This document shows positions 16,915 to 28,609 of a stretch of 41,480 bases of DNA, one piece after another. The translations under genes were made by a program, and so were the position numbers. The stretch lies in NCBI GenBank assembly GCA_000181795.3, contig CM012955.1, forward strand, positions 1,116,495 through 1,157,974, given 5' to 3'. The notes under the pieces are model-generated. The model saw only the letters and a program-made list of their open reading frames with translations, did not search any database and was not told the origin of the DNA. Origin of the DNA: Trichinella spiralis (Eukaryota > Nematoda > Enoplea > Trichinellida > Trichinellidae). Within the stretch, counting starts at the first letter, position 1; each line of letters opens with the position of its first letter.

Positions 16915-19226
16915 TTAAACTATGAAGTTTCGTATTATAAGTTCAATTTAAATTCCACCACAAAATCTTAAATGAATGACTTTCCAATATAAATAAAAGC
17001 TTTATATCATGAAAATTCAGTACAGTGCGCAAATGACTATTATTTATACCTGAGTGAGTATTTTATACAGTAAGTATCTTAATTTTTAAGTGGATGTTTC
17101 CTGTTTATGTTCCTCTCATACTATTTTATTTTGTGTTCGTGTTTGTAAGTGTTAAACTGTTCATGCTAAAGTTATTAACAAAATTCGGTGCAAATGTGAT
17201 ACTACCCATAAGCTGTTGTTATTATCAATTCGTGACTGGTTAGGTCTTGCTATCTCTTTATGGGCTAAATGGGTGCTTGTTATGTTTAACAAAATTTAAA
17301 GTTTGATGCTCATTTACATTCAAGCATTTGTAGCAATTTTTTTTAGTTACATGTAACTTAATCTGCTTATTTACGATTCATTTGCTCGCCAACTCTATTT
17401 CTCAAGAAAGAAGCAATATCAGTCATCACTTTTATTCAATATTTTCTGTAAGCCGTTGATATGGTTGAGCTTTTATTTTGTTGTGTTCGGAAGTTATGAC
17501 ATTTGTATTGCTGAAAATCCTCAGTTGTCCATTGCAGCTCTTTAAGGTCATTTGATTTTTAAATTTAGTGCTCGCTTCTATCATTACTGAGTTTTTTATT
17601 AGGCAAATATTGAGCACTTGTGAAAACGACGTTAAGATGTACAACACTGAAGTCATTCGGTCACAATGGCACACGCCACTTAATGTTTATGATTGAATTT
17701 CATCATGGGTGCTTTAAATTGATAATTGATATACATTGATTTTTAGGATTCTTATTTTATTTTGTCAAGCCTTACTGATGTTTATGCTCTGTGTGTTTTA
17801 TATAATTTCTATGTTATCATGCGGTTGCGTTATTATTTGAAAATTGATGAAGCAAACTGGCATACCTGCAGTCCAAAAGATTTATTCTTCGTAAAGCATT
17901 AATGAACCGTTTATCAACATTTGTCACTTGTTGCCCGTATTTTCAAATTCCTTCATTATGGTTAATAACAGTTGCGTCTTTTATTAGTGTTATTCATAAT
18001 GATATTGGCAGTAAACTTATTTGAAAAGCTAATGTAAAATAAAACTTGCTAGTTTTAGATTTAATTAAAGTATCAGCACTCTAATTATTATGATTATCTG
18101 CACTGCATCACTATGTTTACAGTCATTCAGCACTGAGAGATCTTTCCTGTCAACGTAGCCATTCATTTCAATCGACAAAAAGGCTGAGCTATGAATGGCT
18201 AGTAGCTGGTTGGATATTGGTTGTTGATGCATGTCATTTGTTAGTCGTGGTTTAACTTTTTCTACTTTTGTTAGCCACTATCCGGGGAGCGAACGATTTT
18301 CTTCATTTATATCGGTCTCGATACGCGGGTTTATAATTCACTAAATTAAAAATTCTCATTTCTGATTTAACGGTATTATAATTGAACAGTCATCTGAATT
18401 TCTATCACAAATGTCAGCTTTTATTTTATTCTCTGACTTTATTTATGGCTGCTGCACTGTTGGAAATGGTTAAGTGCCTAATGCAACTGTAATCTTTTCT
18501 AATTTCATTATCTTTGGTAAGAAAACATGCATTTTCAAATCAGTAATGTTTTCAGTGGTTTAAAAAGGATGTTCACTGTTTACAACAACTAAATAAGTAG
18601 CTGTGTCTGCACTCGTTGTGCTGATGCAACTGTGGAGCGTTATGCGCTGAAATAAAACGGTATATGTAAGTATCTCGCTTGATTCTTGGGTTTTCATGGC
18701 TTTGTTGTCATTGTTTTCTATTATATTTTCTATTATATTTTCTATATTTTTTTAGCTATTAGAGATTTTATATTTTATTAAGAGCTATTATATTTTCTTT
18801 ATTATAAAAATGCTTGTAAAGCTTTTGATGATGTTTTCTTGCGCATATTTTATTTATTTGTCGCAAATACTAAAATTGTGTGTTATTTTGTATGACATGC
18901 ATTATATGACTAATTATACTGATTTGACAGACTCTTTTTCTATTTGCTAATACAAATTGAATGGGTTTTTGATATATGAATTGGCCTTATTTTTATTGAC
19001 TAGACAACAACCATCACCTCTTGCCACTTGTTTTGCAGTGTTCTTTTCGTTATGTATTGCATTAATAGTTTTGAAGTTTATTATGCGTTGAAAATAATGT
19101 AAGAAATGCAAGTGTTTATTTTGAAGTATTTTCGTTGTTTTTATGCTTTAAATGTTATCATATTTTTGTTATTTCTATTTATCGTTAATCTTAATCATTA
19201 AACTTGATTGTTTTATTGTTTTACAG
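16915..19226. other. AT-rich stretch, no gene recognised
   Basis: Stops are frequent in all six frames and the longest ORF, 80 codons on the minus strand at 17432-17674, looks like noise. Three copies of a 12-base unit (TATTATATTTTC) sit at about 18715-18750. Confidence 0.6.
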
Positions 19227-19283
19227 TATACCAACGTAAAAGTCGGTATTGGTGGTTTGAAAATTTTTGCAGCTGGGGATTCG
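19227..19283 (+). other. Orphan exon-like segment just upstream of ABCB7
   Basis: The segment is bounded by TTTTACAG and GTACGT, is exactly 57 nt, and is open in phase 0, reading TNVKVGIGGLKIFAAGDS after a first Tyr. It is GC-richer than its flanks. It could be a 5'-UTR exon of ABCB7, an alternative first or cassette exon that joins the next exons in phase 0, or a remnant of another gene. The phase-0 fit and both splice signals can be seen directly; the role is inference. Confidence 0.4.
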
Positions 19284-19366
19284 GTACGTAACAAAGCGTT
19301 TTCAATACTTGTTGAATTTGTGCATGCATGAATTTTGATATGTATTTTTTATTTAAAATAGGCTTA

Positions 19367-22300
19367 ATGGCGTCTTTGAAACGTGTGGTGTTCGCTCAAT
19401 GCACTGTGGTTAATTCTTATCGTCTGTTTTCTTCTAGAACAGTAAATTTTTATTTATAAATTACTCTAAGTGAAGTTTTTAATTTTATCATATTTTATTA
19501 TTTAGCCTCCTCCCAATTACTTCGTTCGTCATTCGAATCTTTTTGGTCCGGTAAGATATTGATGGATTATTTTAGAAATCATGTCTAAAATGTTACGGTT
19601 TTTTTTGAATAATTCAATTTTCATTTAGTATTCGTAAATTGCTTTTAATTTTTGACACTGTTAATTATTATTGTAAAATTGACTTTGCGTAAGATTAGTC
19701 CGCTTTATGCCTTTTTAATAATATGAAAGTATTGCAATTTAGAAAATACTAGTGAAATCTCTGAAAATTACGTGCTTGCTTCACGGTGCAGCTAATGGAT
19801 CGCTTATGGCAGGATTGAATGCTAAAGGTAAATCTACCACCGACTGGACAATTGTGAAGAAGATTCTTTTGTTTGTTTGGCCGAAGGGAAATCCAAGACT
19901 GAAATCTCGTGTTGTACTTGCTTTGTGTTTTCTAATAGCTGCGAAAGTATTTGTTTTCGTTGTTTTGTGTTTTAACGTTGTTCATTATTATATATGTATC
20001 GGTGTGATTTCAGTTAATTAACGTTACAGTTCCTCTGATTTTCAAACAAGCTGTCGACTATTACGAGAAGATGGGCATAAATTTGTTTCCAACAGATGAA
20101 ACGATTTCACGAGTTACATCCGTCGGCTTTGCTATTCTGATATCTTGTAAGTGAACATTTTAAAACATTTCCATAAAATAGAGAAATATACAGTGGATTC
20201 TCGCTTTTGAGATGGAATTGCTAGAAGTTGTGCATCGTTGTTTAATGAATTGCGAAACGCAGTTTTTGCGAAAGTTTCCCAGCATTCCATACGCAGTATT
20301 GCCAGGTCGATATTTATGCATTTGCATACGCTGGACATGAATTTTCACATTAATCGGCAAACTGGAGCCCTTGGGAAAGCACTTGATCGTGGATCTCGGT
20401 TATAATTTAGATAGCTTTTATTTTGAATTTTTCATTTTTATGTTTTGTCTGTTTTTCAGAGGCATAAATTTTGTGTTAAGCGCTCTTGTATTTAACATTT
20501 TTCCGACAGCATTTGAATTCGGTTTAGTGACCAGCATTATGGTATTTTTATAATGTTAAGCGTTTTATTTTTTCCTGTTATTTCATTTTGTTTAGTATTA
20601 TAAATTCGGTCCAGAATTTGCTCTTCTGACGTTGGGCTGCATTGGTTCGTACAGCACATATACCGTAATGCTAACTCGTTGGCGGTGAGTTCATTGTTTT
20701 GTTCATTTAAGGAGTGTACTTTAAACTTGAACAAAAATTTACAGAATTTAGTAAATTTAATTGAATAACGAAGGCTATTTGTTGGTGTTTACGTTAAATT
20801 TTGTTCTTCATTTTGCTTTTTCAGTACCAAGTTTCGTCACGAAATGAATGAATACGACAATGCGGCTGGCAGTTCTGCGATTGACTCGTTAATCAACTTT
20901 GAAACAGTGAAGGTATGCGGGTGGAAAAATTGTTTTTTTTACTATTCAGTTAATTGCTGCATATTTTTTTCTTTCACACTTTCAAGTATTTCAATAATGA
21001 AAAATTCGAAGCAGATCAGTATGACAGTTTGTTAGCCAAATTTGAAGAAGCCTCATTGAAAACGGCATCTTCATTGGCTTTGTTGAATTTTGGCCAGAAT
21101 GTCATTTTTTCGGTTTCATTAGCTGGTATTATGGTTTTGTCTGCACAGCATATTGTAGCTGGTAAGTGAAAATGCTTTTTAAATTTATCTTTATATTGAA
21201 ACTCAATGAAGGTGAATTATCAACTAGTGAATTAATTAATTATTTCTTATGGCAGAAATGTGATAATCTAAAAATGAACAAAATGTATTTGTTAAGCAAA
21301 ATTGCGGTATTTTCAATTGTTTATTTAGGTACTATGACCGTTGGTGATATGGTGATGGTGAATGGCTTACTTATGCAACTCAGCTTTCCGTTGAATTTCT
21401 TGGGCAGCGTTTACCGCGAAGTGAGACAAAGTGTAATTGACATGCAGGCGATGTTCAGCTTGCTGCATTTGGAACCTACCGTGAAGGTTGTATTCATTGT
21501 TTTTTGAGCGTATAATTTTGTCGTTTGTACTGCTTTTTTTCAGGAGAAGCCGAATGCGACTGTTTTAAGCCTCACGGCCGAGGAGGCGTCGATTCGATTT
21601 GAAGACGTCTGGTTTGAATACATTCCTGGGCAGAAAATTTTAAAAGGAATCACATTCACTGTGCCTGCTGGCAAAAAAGTGGCTATAGTAGGCGGAAGTG
21701 GTTGCGGGTTTGGAAATTTTATTTTTCATTCCTTTGTGCGCAGCTGGACATTGAAAATTTATGATGTAATAATTTCAGAAAATCCACAATAGTGCGACTT
21801 TTGTTTCGATTTTACTGTACGGATAAAGGTAACATTTATGTTGGCGACCACAATATCTGTGATCTGACTTTGAAAAGCTTACGTGATCACATTGCCGTGG
21901 TTCCTCAGGTGAAGTGTCTCTCTTTATCTTTGTATTGAATTTTACAATTTTTGTTTCAGTATTTTTCATTTTATTTTATTTTATTTTATTTTCCAGGACT
22001 GTGTTCTTTTTCACAACACAATTTTGTACAATATTCATTATGGCAATGTGAATGCATCACTGGATGAAGTATACGAAGCAGCTCGAGTGGCGGATTTGCA
22101 TGATGCCATTATGCGCATGCCACATGGCTACGATACTGTGGTTGGTGAACGTGGTCTTAAGTTGTCAGGTAAATAAATAAATAAATTTACATACAGATGT
22201 GAACGTGTTTTTGTGCAAGTCTGATTTTAAATAATTTCAGGTGGCGAAAAGCAGCGTGTAGCGATTGCACGTGCGATACTGAAAAATGCTCCCATTATTA

Positions 22301-22782
22301 TCTACGACGAAGCAACGTCTTCATTAGATCCCATTACTGAAAAGGTTTTATTTTTCAATTTTTTTAAAATTTTATTAAGTTGGAACAATTTTAACGTTGT
22401 TCAATAGAATATTATGCGATCCATGAAAAAAGCGATCTCAAATCGAACGTCTCTTTTCATTGCTCACCGTCTTGCTACGATAGTGGATGCCGATTTGATT
22501 GTTGTTCTTGAAGATGGGGTTGTAAAAGAATTCGGCCAACACCATGAGCTGCTTGCCAGGCCGAATAGCAGGTTCAATTCCGTTTCTATTTTGTCTTTAT
22601 TTTTAGTTTGAAAAATTTGAAATATTTTTCCATTACATTATTTTAGATATTCACTTTTATGGCACAGTCAGCACAGAGCTATCGGAGGCGGTGTTGCGGA
22701 AGAGTCGAAAAGTAGTGCATTGCAAGCGGCGATTGATGAATTGAAATTCAAAAAGTGCTGCACAACGCCGTGCAACAGTTGA
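19367..22782 (+). CDS. ABCB7: Mitochondrial ABC half-transporter, ABCB7/Atm1 type, 16 exons
   Basis: The family exports a glutathione-linked sulfur or Fe-S precursor across the mitochondrial inner membrane for cytosolic Fe-S protein assembly, as a homodimer. Exons are 19367-19441, 19506-19550, 19743-19946, 20014-20146, 20212-20398, 20460-20541, 20596-20684, 20825-20912, 20987-21161, 21329-21486, 21544-21707, 21779-21908, 21997-22168, 22241-22344, 22408-22571 and 22647-22782. They keep phase and give 701 residues (human about 750, yeast about 690). The start [11 protein letters not shown] is a basic, acid-free mitochondrial presequence. The membrane domain has [24 protein letters not shown] and YFNNEKFEA, all typical of ABCB7. 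The ATPase domain has Walker A GGSGCGKST (about 462-470), [23 protein letters not shown] and IAHRL. The tail [10 protein letters not shown] recalls the Cys-rich human end. An intron splits Walker A. The donor after exon 5 (GTTATA) is weak. The coding frame is intact. Confidence 0.96.
21967..21994. repeat. TTTTA repeat at a splice acceptor
   Basis: Five tandem TTTTA-type units form the pyrimidine tract directly before the TTCCAG acceptor of ABCB7 exon 13. Length changes here could affect splicing of that exon. Confidence 0.75.
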
Positions 22783-23297
22783 AAATTCACTTTGCACAAT
22801 TCATTTCAATTCAAATTTATGTGTGTATATGGCTCGACTGTTTTGCTTCATATTGATAAGCTTGTTCTCAATTTTGCAGATGTGATGCAGTGCAGCCGAA
22901 GAGAAAGCGCAACTTTTCATTTCATTGTTGTTCGGTAAACGCAATTTTCAACATCTGCATTAGACGAAGAATTGCGCTGATGATGTTGATCAACGAGTAA
23001 AATTTTCCACTTACTGCGACGTTAATTTCTAGCAATAATAACATGCAAATCAAAAGCAAATGAACACGGGCAACGTTCGTTGTTAAACACAGATGTTGCG
23101 AGTAGTTGTAAAGATTTATAGATTGATTTAAAAAACGAATCTTTGTTGGGTATTTAAGTTGAAACATGTGGAAATACGTTGTTGAAATGTTCTTTTTCTT
23201 CTTCGAAATTATACAGCAATATGTTTTTTTACATCGATTTGCCAGCTTTGCTGGAATCAATTGGCAGTTTGCTCTGTTATTGATTTTTGCGCAACGA

Positions 23298-23311
23298 AAT
23301 AAATCAATAAA
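23298..23311 (+). promoter_or_regulatory. Two AATAAA polyadenylation signals
   Basis: Hexamers at 23298-23303 and 23306-23311 are among the first after the ABCB7 stop, about 520 bases away. They are the best candidates for its 3' end. Confidence 0.35.
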
Positions 23312-24405
23312 ACTAGAGAGAGAACAAACATTTGGAAACTTCTTTTCCAGCCTCACTTTCGCTGAACGAACAACACTGAACGCTCATAATTCAGCCAGCA
23401 TAAAATTCAGCTCAATTTCATATCATCTTCAATTTTTATTTAAATATTTTATGCCGTTAGCAAAACGCTTCAAAAAAAATCCTAGGCTGATAATAATCAT
23501 CATAATTCTTGCCCAACTACTATTTATCATTTTAATTGTACTTGCATTTCGGATACTGTAGGATATGGTATAATGAGTTGGTAAAAAGTTTTTATTTTTT
23601 TAATTTATGTTGGATGTTAGCGTTTAAATTATTTTTCAATTCACGTAACTTTAATTTCAAAACATAGCGTCAAGAATTTACCGACTTCACAGCATACTTT
23701 GTACCGTAATCGTTCTGTGGTCAATTTGTCAGTTCGACTGAACTAATGCGTTTTACTCGATTTTCAGTTGATATTGACGTACGAATGTAATTTGTTTTTC
23801 AATTTTTATTTAAATTTTCTTGGAATATATATTATTGAAAAACTTCGGCCGAACAGAAATCTTACTGTACACTTTTTCATTTTGTTTACATCGACGCCCA
23901 CGCTTGAATTTTCTGCGTTCTAGCAGTCGCCTCTGCGTCACCGCTTCCTCTGATTCACCGAAACATTTTTACAATTTTGTTTCACAATGTCAGTTGACGA
24001 CCTGCTGTTCATCATTCTCATTTTTGATTGTTTTCTTCTTCTCTCACTACGCATTTTCGACTGTTCGTTGTCAGATGGTGAAATTGTTTTTCTTCTCTTC
24101 GCTTTACTTGTTCGTTCATTTTGTTTTCTTGATTTGTTGTACGGTCGTTGTACGGAAAGAAATTTTCATTTCAATTCCACAGTTGAAATTTGCACACGGC
24201 AGCTTTATTTAAATTTTGCTTTTTCCGGTTGCGAAGTTTGTCGACGATTTTGTTTTCAACTGCTTTCGTCATTTCTTTCGATTGGTCGTTCAAAATTTTC
24301 AGCTCAGCGTTTCTCTGTCAGCCATGTGCATCAGTTCAACGCGTTGTTGGCGTTGTTTGTTGGTCGCTTTTTCATTTTCTCTCTCTTTCTCTTCGCTTGG
24401 CTTCT

Positions 24406-25178
24406 CTTTGCTTTGCTTTGCTTTGCTGATCTTCTGATTTTGCTAGTTGTTTTTTTACAAATTTGAAAAATACAAGGTAAAATTCTTTCACAAGGCAATC
24501 AACAAATTTTAGTTTTTTTTTCCGTTTAATTTACAATTTTGGAAAGGTTGGTGGTGAAATTGTTGTTTTCATCATTTGATCTGTCATTCGCTAGCTAGTT
24601 CAGTGTAGATCAATTAATAATATTTTCTTGCGTTTCATAGCACCAGTTAATGCATTGGTTCTTTCTTTCTTTCTCTTTTTATTCACTTTTTTGAGTCCAT
24701 TGTTCAATAAGCGCTTCGGATTGAAAGGTTCTTACTTCCCGGGAAACCATACTTTTGTTGTGGAACTGTTTATCATTCGTTGAACTAGTAATTTTCAATG
24801 CGGTACAGTTTTCTTCGAGCGTAAGCTTCATTTACAAGTTTCGAATCATGTTCTATTTACAAGGTCTATTCGATCAGATGACAATAAATTATTAAATTGA
24901 ATAGAAATGCTGCAAAAGTTCGATGCATGAATTTTATTGTTTTCCGAATGTGAAAAATGCGTTTATTGTTTCAATTTTATGCGGTTATTTATTGTTTGGG
25001 TGTGTGTTTGAATAACATGCACACTCAACGATTATGACAGTGGTTGAAAATGATTTAAAAAGTTTCATCAGTATGATAAATTGAATTGATTGTTAGCAAA
25101 ATTGATCGCTTCACGGGGGCTATGTTGAATAGTGAGTGGTGCATGCGGTGTGTTGCTTTGCTTTGCTTTGCTTTGCTG
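24406..25178. repeat. Two identical (CTTTG)4CTG tracts 750 bp apart
   Basis: Four CTTTG units followed by CTG occur at 24406-24428 and again at 25156-25178. The DNA between and around them does not look duplicated, so these appear to be independent microsatellites. Confidence 0.6.
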
Positions 25179-26007
25179 AACAGGAAGTGAAATCTTGTTC
25201 TGCTTTTTCATTTTGCGATCGTTGGAAAATATTTTCAACATTACAATAAGCTTGCTAATATTCCAATAGAGTTGTCAGTTGTGTTTGATTGGCTGTAATT
25301 TTTTATGTTCTTTACGGCCAATTTAATTGGCATAGTTTTCGTATTTGTTGTTTGGTTGTTTTAAAAAGTGAAATTCAAATTCGATAAAAAAAAGACAAGT
25401 TAAACATCAGTGCAGCAAAATCTCATGCTAGACGCGAATGTTTGAAAAATGTTGCGCATTGCTTGCTTTTCATTGAAAACGACCGATGTTACGGATGACG
25501 TTGTTGCAACGTTGAAAATTGGCTATTAGAGTTTGTTGTTTGCTTTGCTGCTTATCATCTTCTAGCAGTGTTGTTGGGGGAAAATTTTTCCAAACGTGTG
25601 CAGCACATGCTTTCAGCGTTGTTGTACTGTTCAATTTGTTCGCGCTTTACTGGCCGGAGAGGTGATGATGTTCTCCGACCAAAGTGACAATGCTCTTTTA
25701 CTGGTCTGGCAATCAACTATGCAATGATGATGATAAAAATAATAATAATGTCTGCAACTGCTCTCAGAGAAGAAGTATCGTTGAATATAGATCAAGGTTG
25801 TTTTTCGAAAGCAGTCAGTTGTTTACTTTACACTGCGAACATAATTTTATCAATTTTTACACTCGTCGAGCAAGAAGAGTTTTGCAAAAAGCAGCATCAC
25901 TTCGCGTCGCAACGGCTCGAATCGTGTGCATTTCAAATTTCCAAACAACTGCAGCAGATTAAAATGGATTTACATTTTTATTATTTTTGAATATTTTCTT
26001 AATTTAG

Positions 26008-27702
26008 ATGTTTCGAACTGGTCGATATGGACGTCATTTGGCGAACGATCCACGATTCCGTTGCTGTGGATGTTGTCACGTTCAGACCGGCGCCGTTTGC
26101 CTTGGTCTGTACAACATAGTAAGTGGAAGCGTTTTCAATTTCCGATCAAATTTATACTTTTTGTTCAGTTAATTAATTAATTAATTTATCAATTCCAAAC
26201 TGATCATTTTCTACTGTTTTTGTTTTTTCTCTTTATATGTATATATATTAGCCTTAAACATGTTGATCAGTTATCTTTGGAGCAAATTTCCAAATACCAG
26301 TTGTTCGAAATAATATTGTTTCGCATCTTGTTATGTTTAATTTGAATTTTTTCATATGCAGTTAACAGTGAGAAAAAAAGTAATTGAATTTTGTCTTATT
26401 TATTCAATATATTCAAATAATTGTTCATCGAATGACTAATTGAATGCGCATTTCTGTGTTATAAAAGCCAATTTTTCGCCACCATCCGTCGTCTACTGCT
26501 GATTCAGTGGATGAATGTAGAAGAATGTAAAAGAAATTTTAAAAAATTCTTCTTCTTTTTAGACTTTGCAATGCTTTGCATTGTGTTTTCTGATTTTCAC
26601 CGTCGTCAATCCGGACGTGTTTTTCGAATTGAACGTCAAGCAAGGTCTGCTGCAGTCCGGCTACAATGAATCCTACGAATTGGATGACTTCAACAAAATT
26701 GGCATTCACGAAAGACTTCCAGAATTGCCCACCCCGGTACCGCAGAACAGTTTCAGCCTGGCCGACAATGACCATCACGCAGGTTTTGTACCATCACGAG
26801 CCGAGGTTTTGGTCATCACTCGACGTCGACTTCGCCCAGGTCTCTCAATTGTTCAGCACTTTTCTTCCATTTTATTTTTCCCTCTCACTCTCCCTCTCTT
26901 TGTCTGCTTATTTTCACTGACTTTTTTGCTTTTTCTTCTAGCCGATGCCCATCTGGCAATTGCTCTCGTATTTGGACTGATGTTCATTACCAGCATGATG
27001 ATTTATGGAATTTTCAAAGTAATTCCATTTTTTTTATCTATCATATGTATTTGATTTCAATTTTCTTCGTCTGCACAGGGACGTCCGTTGTATTTGATTC
27101 CATTCTTTTGTTTCCAAGTGTTCGATTTGATTTTGTCCTGCTTGACAGCTGTTGGCCATTACACTTGGATGCCAAGTGTGGAAGACATCATCCAACAAAA
27201 TGTTTCTCCTTTCGATTCCTTATTATTATTATTATTATTATTATTCTGTTAATATACTTTCTTGTTTTCTTTTCAGCCGGACTTGCCTTTCAGAGATCAA
27301 TTGGCTGGTCTGAATAGCCAGTGGATAGCAATTTGCATTTTGCTGTTCTATTTGCTGATTATAGTGGTCAAAGTGGGTTATTTATTCATCGTTATACTTC
27401 TGTCTATCTTTTATGAATACTTTTATTTAATTTTAGATTTACTTCATCGGCATAGTTTGGTCTTGCTATCAGTTTTTGCAAGCGGCCAATGCTGACAATA
27501 TGCGACTGGACGATCCCAAAGCCGACATGGACAACGTTCAAGTTGTAGAATTGTGTTTTTCATTTATTTTTATTTTTTTAACTTTTTTTATTTTCAGATT
27601 TTTACTCCAACTGAAATTGTCGAGACAACAGTGAAATTGCCGCCTGCTTATGACGAATTGCCACCCCAATATACAGCTGCTTATTTCCCATATGCTCGCT
27701 AA
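26008..27702 (+). CDS. LAPTM4: LAPTM4-family lysosomal transmembrane protein, 7 exons
   Basis: Family members are four-helix proteins of late endosomes and lysosomes that take part in membrane and receptor sorting and bind NEDD4-type ubiquitin ligases. Exons are 26008-26118, 26563-26839, 26942-27018, 27079-27201, 27277-27372, 27437-27541 and 27598-27702, all in phase, giving 297 residues. The N-terminal CCGCCHVQTG (19-28) is the LAPTM hallmark before helix 1. Helices lie at about 26-50, 131-155, 158-185 and 210-240, with PLYLIPFFCFQVFDLILSCL and YFIGIVWSCYQ matching the family. The cytosolic tail has two PY motifs, PPAY (278-281) and PPQY (285-288). The first luminal loop is long and acidic. 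The ATG follows directly on TTTAG, so the message may be trans-spliced or have a 5'-UTR intron. A second donor at 26783 would shorten exon 2 by 57 bases in frame. A poly(A) signal lies at 28102. Confidence 0.93.
27220..27245. repeat. ATT microsatellite in a LAPTM4 intron
   Basis: About eight ATT units lie in intron 4, 30 bases before the acceptor of exon 5. Confidence 0.8.
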
Positions 27703-28609
27703 ATACTGGCGCACATTTCTATTTTTTTCCTTATTCATTTCCAAATTGGTGTGTTTGTCGAGTGATTTGCATGATCATATATATATATATATGAAATATT
27801 CAGTGATAGTATTCAACTGTTGTTTGTTTTTTTTCAACATTTCCCAACCAATCATATCTTGAGGTAATTTTTTTGAAATTTAAATTTATTTTCTCCATCA
27901 ACATATTTATTTCCCGAACGTACGAACGTATATTAGATCTGAGCAAATTAACTGACTCATCATCATTTTAGCTTTTCCAAGCGATTGCATGGAAAATGAT
28001 GTGCAGTGTTTTTTCTTTCCAAAAACTATAACACTTTATTTTGTCACATTAAGCACTGTTATTTGTAATTTGCAAAAATGTTACTGCTGTAAATGATGGG
28101 AAATAAAATTCGAAGGAAAGATGAAATTTTGTTTGTCAACAACCATTTTAATAAGTTTGTTGTTTTCATCAATAAAAAATATTTTCCATGAAAAGAGTTA
28201 TTGAGCAACATGTTGATTTTTCTTTTTTTAAATTTACTGACGATCGCGTCAGTGGTAGAAGGATTTGTAGAAAATTGCAGTATGCTTCATCCTAAATGCA
28301 CTTTTACGGTAGAAAGAAATACAATATGGTGATTATTTATTTCTATGGTTAATATTTTCTCGCGGGGCTGAGAATTGTGATCAAGTATGCTCATTTATTA
28401 TTTCAACTTTTACAATTAACAGATTTACATTTACAGGTATGTCCAACGAATGTACATGTCGAATTATACAAGATTCATTTCAAGTTCGTGAAATAAATTA
28501 ATTATTCAAAATTGGGAGTCAATGGGAATGCACGAGCAAAACGTTTGGCACAAATGTACAATCTCTTAATATTTCGATTTTCACTGGCATGTTCACAAAT
28601 TCAAATGGC
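27703..28609. other. LAPTM4 3' UTR and short intergenic stretch
   Basis: AATAAA at 28102-28107 (and another at 28171-28176) probably ends the LAPTM4 message. A short perfect stem, CTGACG-ATCG-CGTCAG, lies near 28238. Nothing else is recognisable before the piggyBac relic. Confidence 0.5.
28102..28107 (+). promoter_or_regulatory. AATAAA polyadenylation signal of LAPTM4
   Basis: A canonical hexamer lies 400 bases after the LAPTM4 stop, the expected position for a short 3' UTR. Confidence 0.5.

Larger units (their letters stand above)
22783..26007. other. ABCB7 3' UTR and intergenic DNA, no firm gene
   Basis: The ABCB7 3' UTR probably ends near the paired AATAAA at 23298-23311. A 131-codon + strand ORF at 23166-23561 ends in a basic segment and a hydrophobic tail, but it overlaps a 144-codon ORF on the other strand and resembles nothing I know. 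At 23820-24470 the + strand is pyrimidine-rich, which opens two frames at once. Identical (CTTTG)4CTG tracts occur at 24406 and 25156. The last part probably holds the LAPTM4 promoter. Confidence 0.5.

Noticed and set aside
17432-17674. 80-codon minus-strand ORF
   Set aside because: Isolated, no domain, no splice context, and AT-rich composition expected by chance.
23820-24466. Long overlapping + strand ORFs (130 and 159 codons)
   Set aside because: The stretch is pyrimidine-rich on the + strand, which removes stops from two frames at once. The peptides are Phe/Leu/Ser/Cys strings with no domain.
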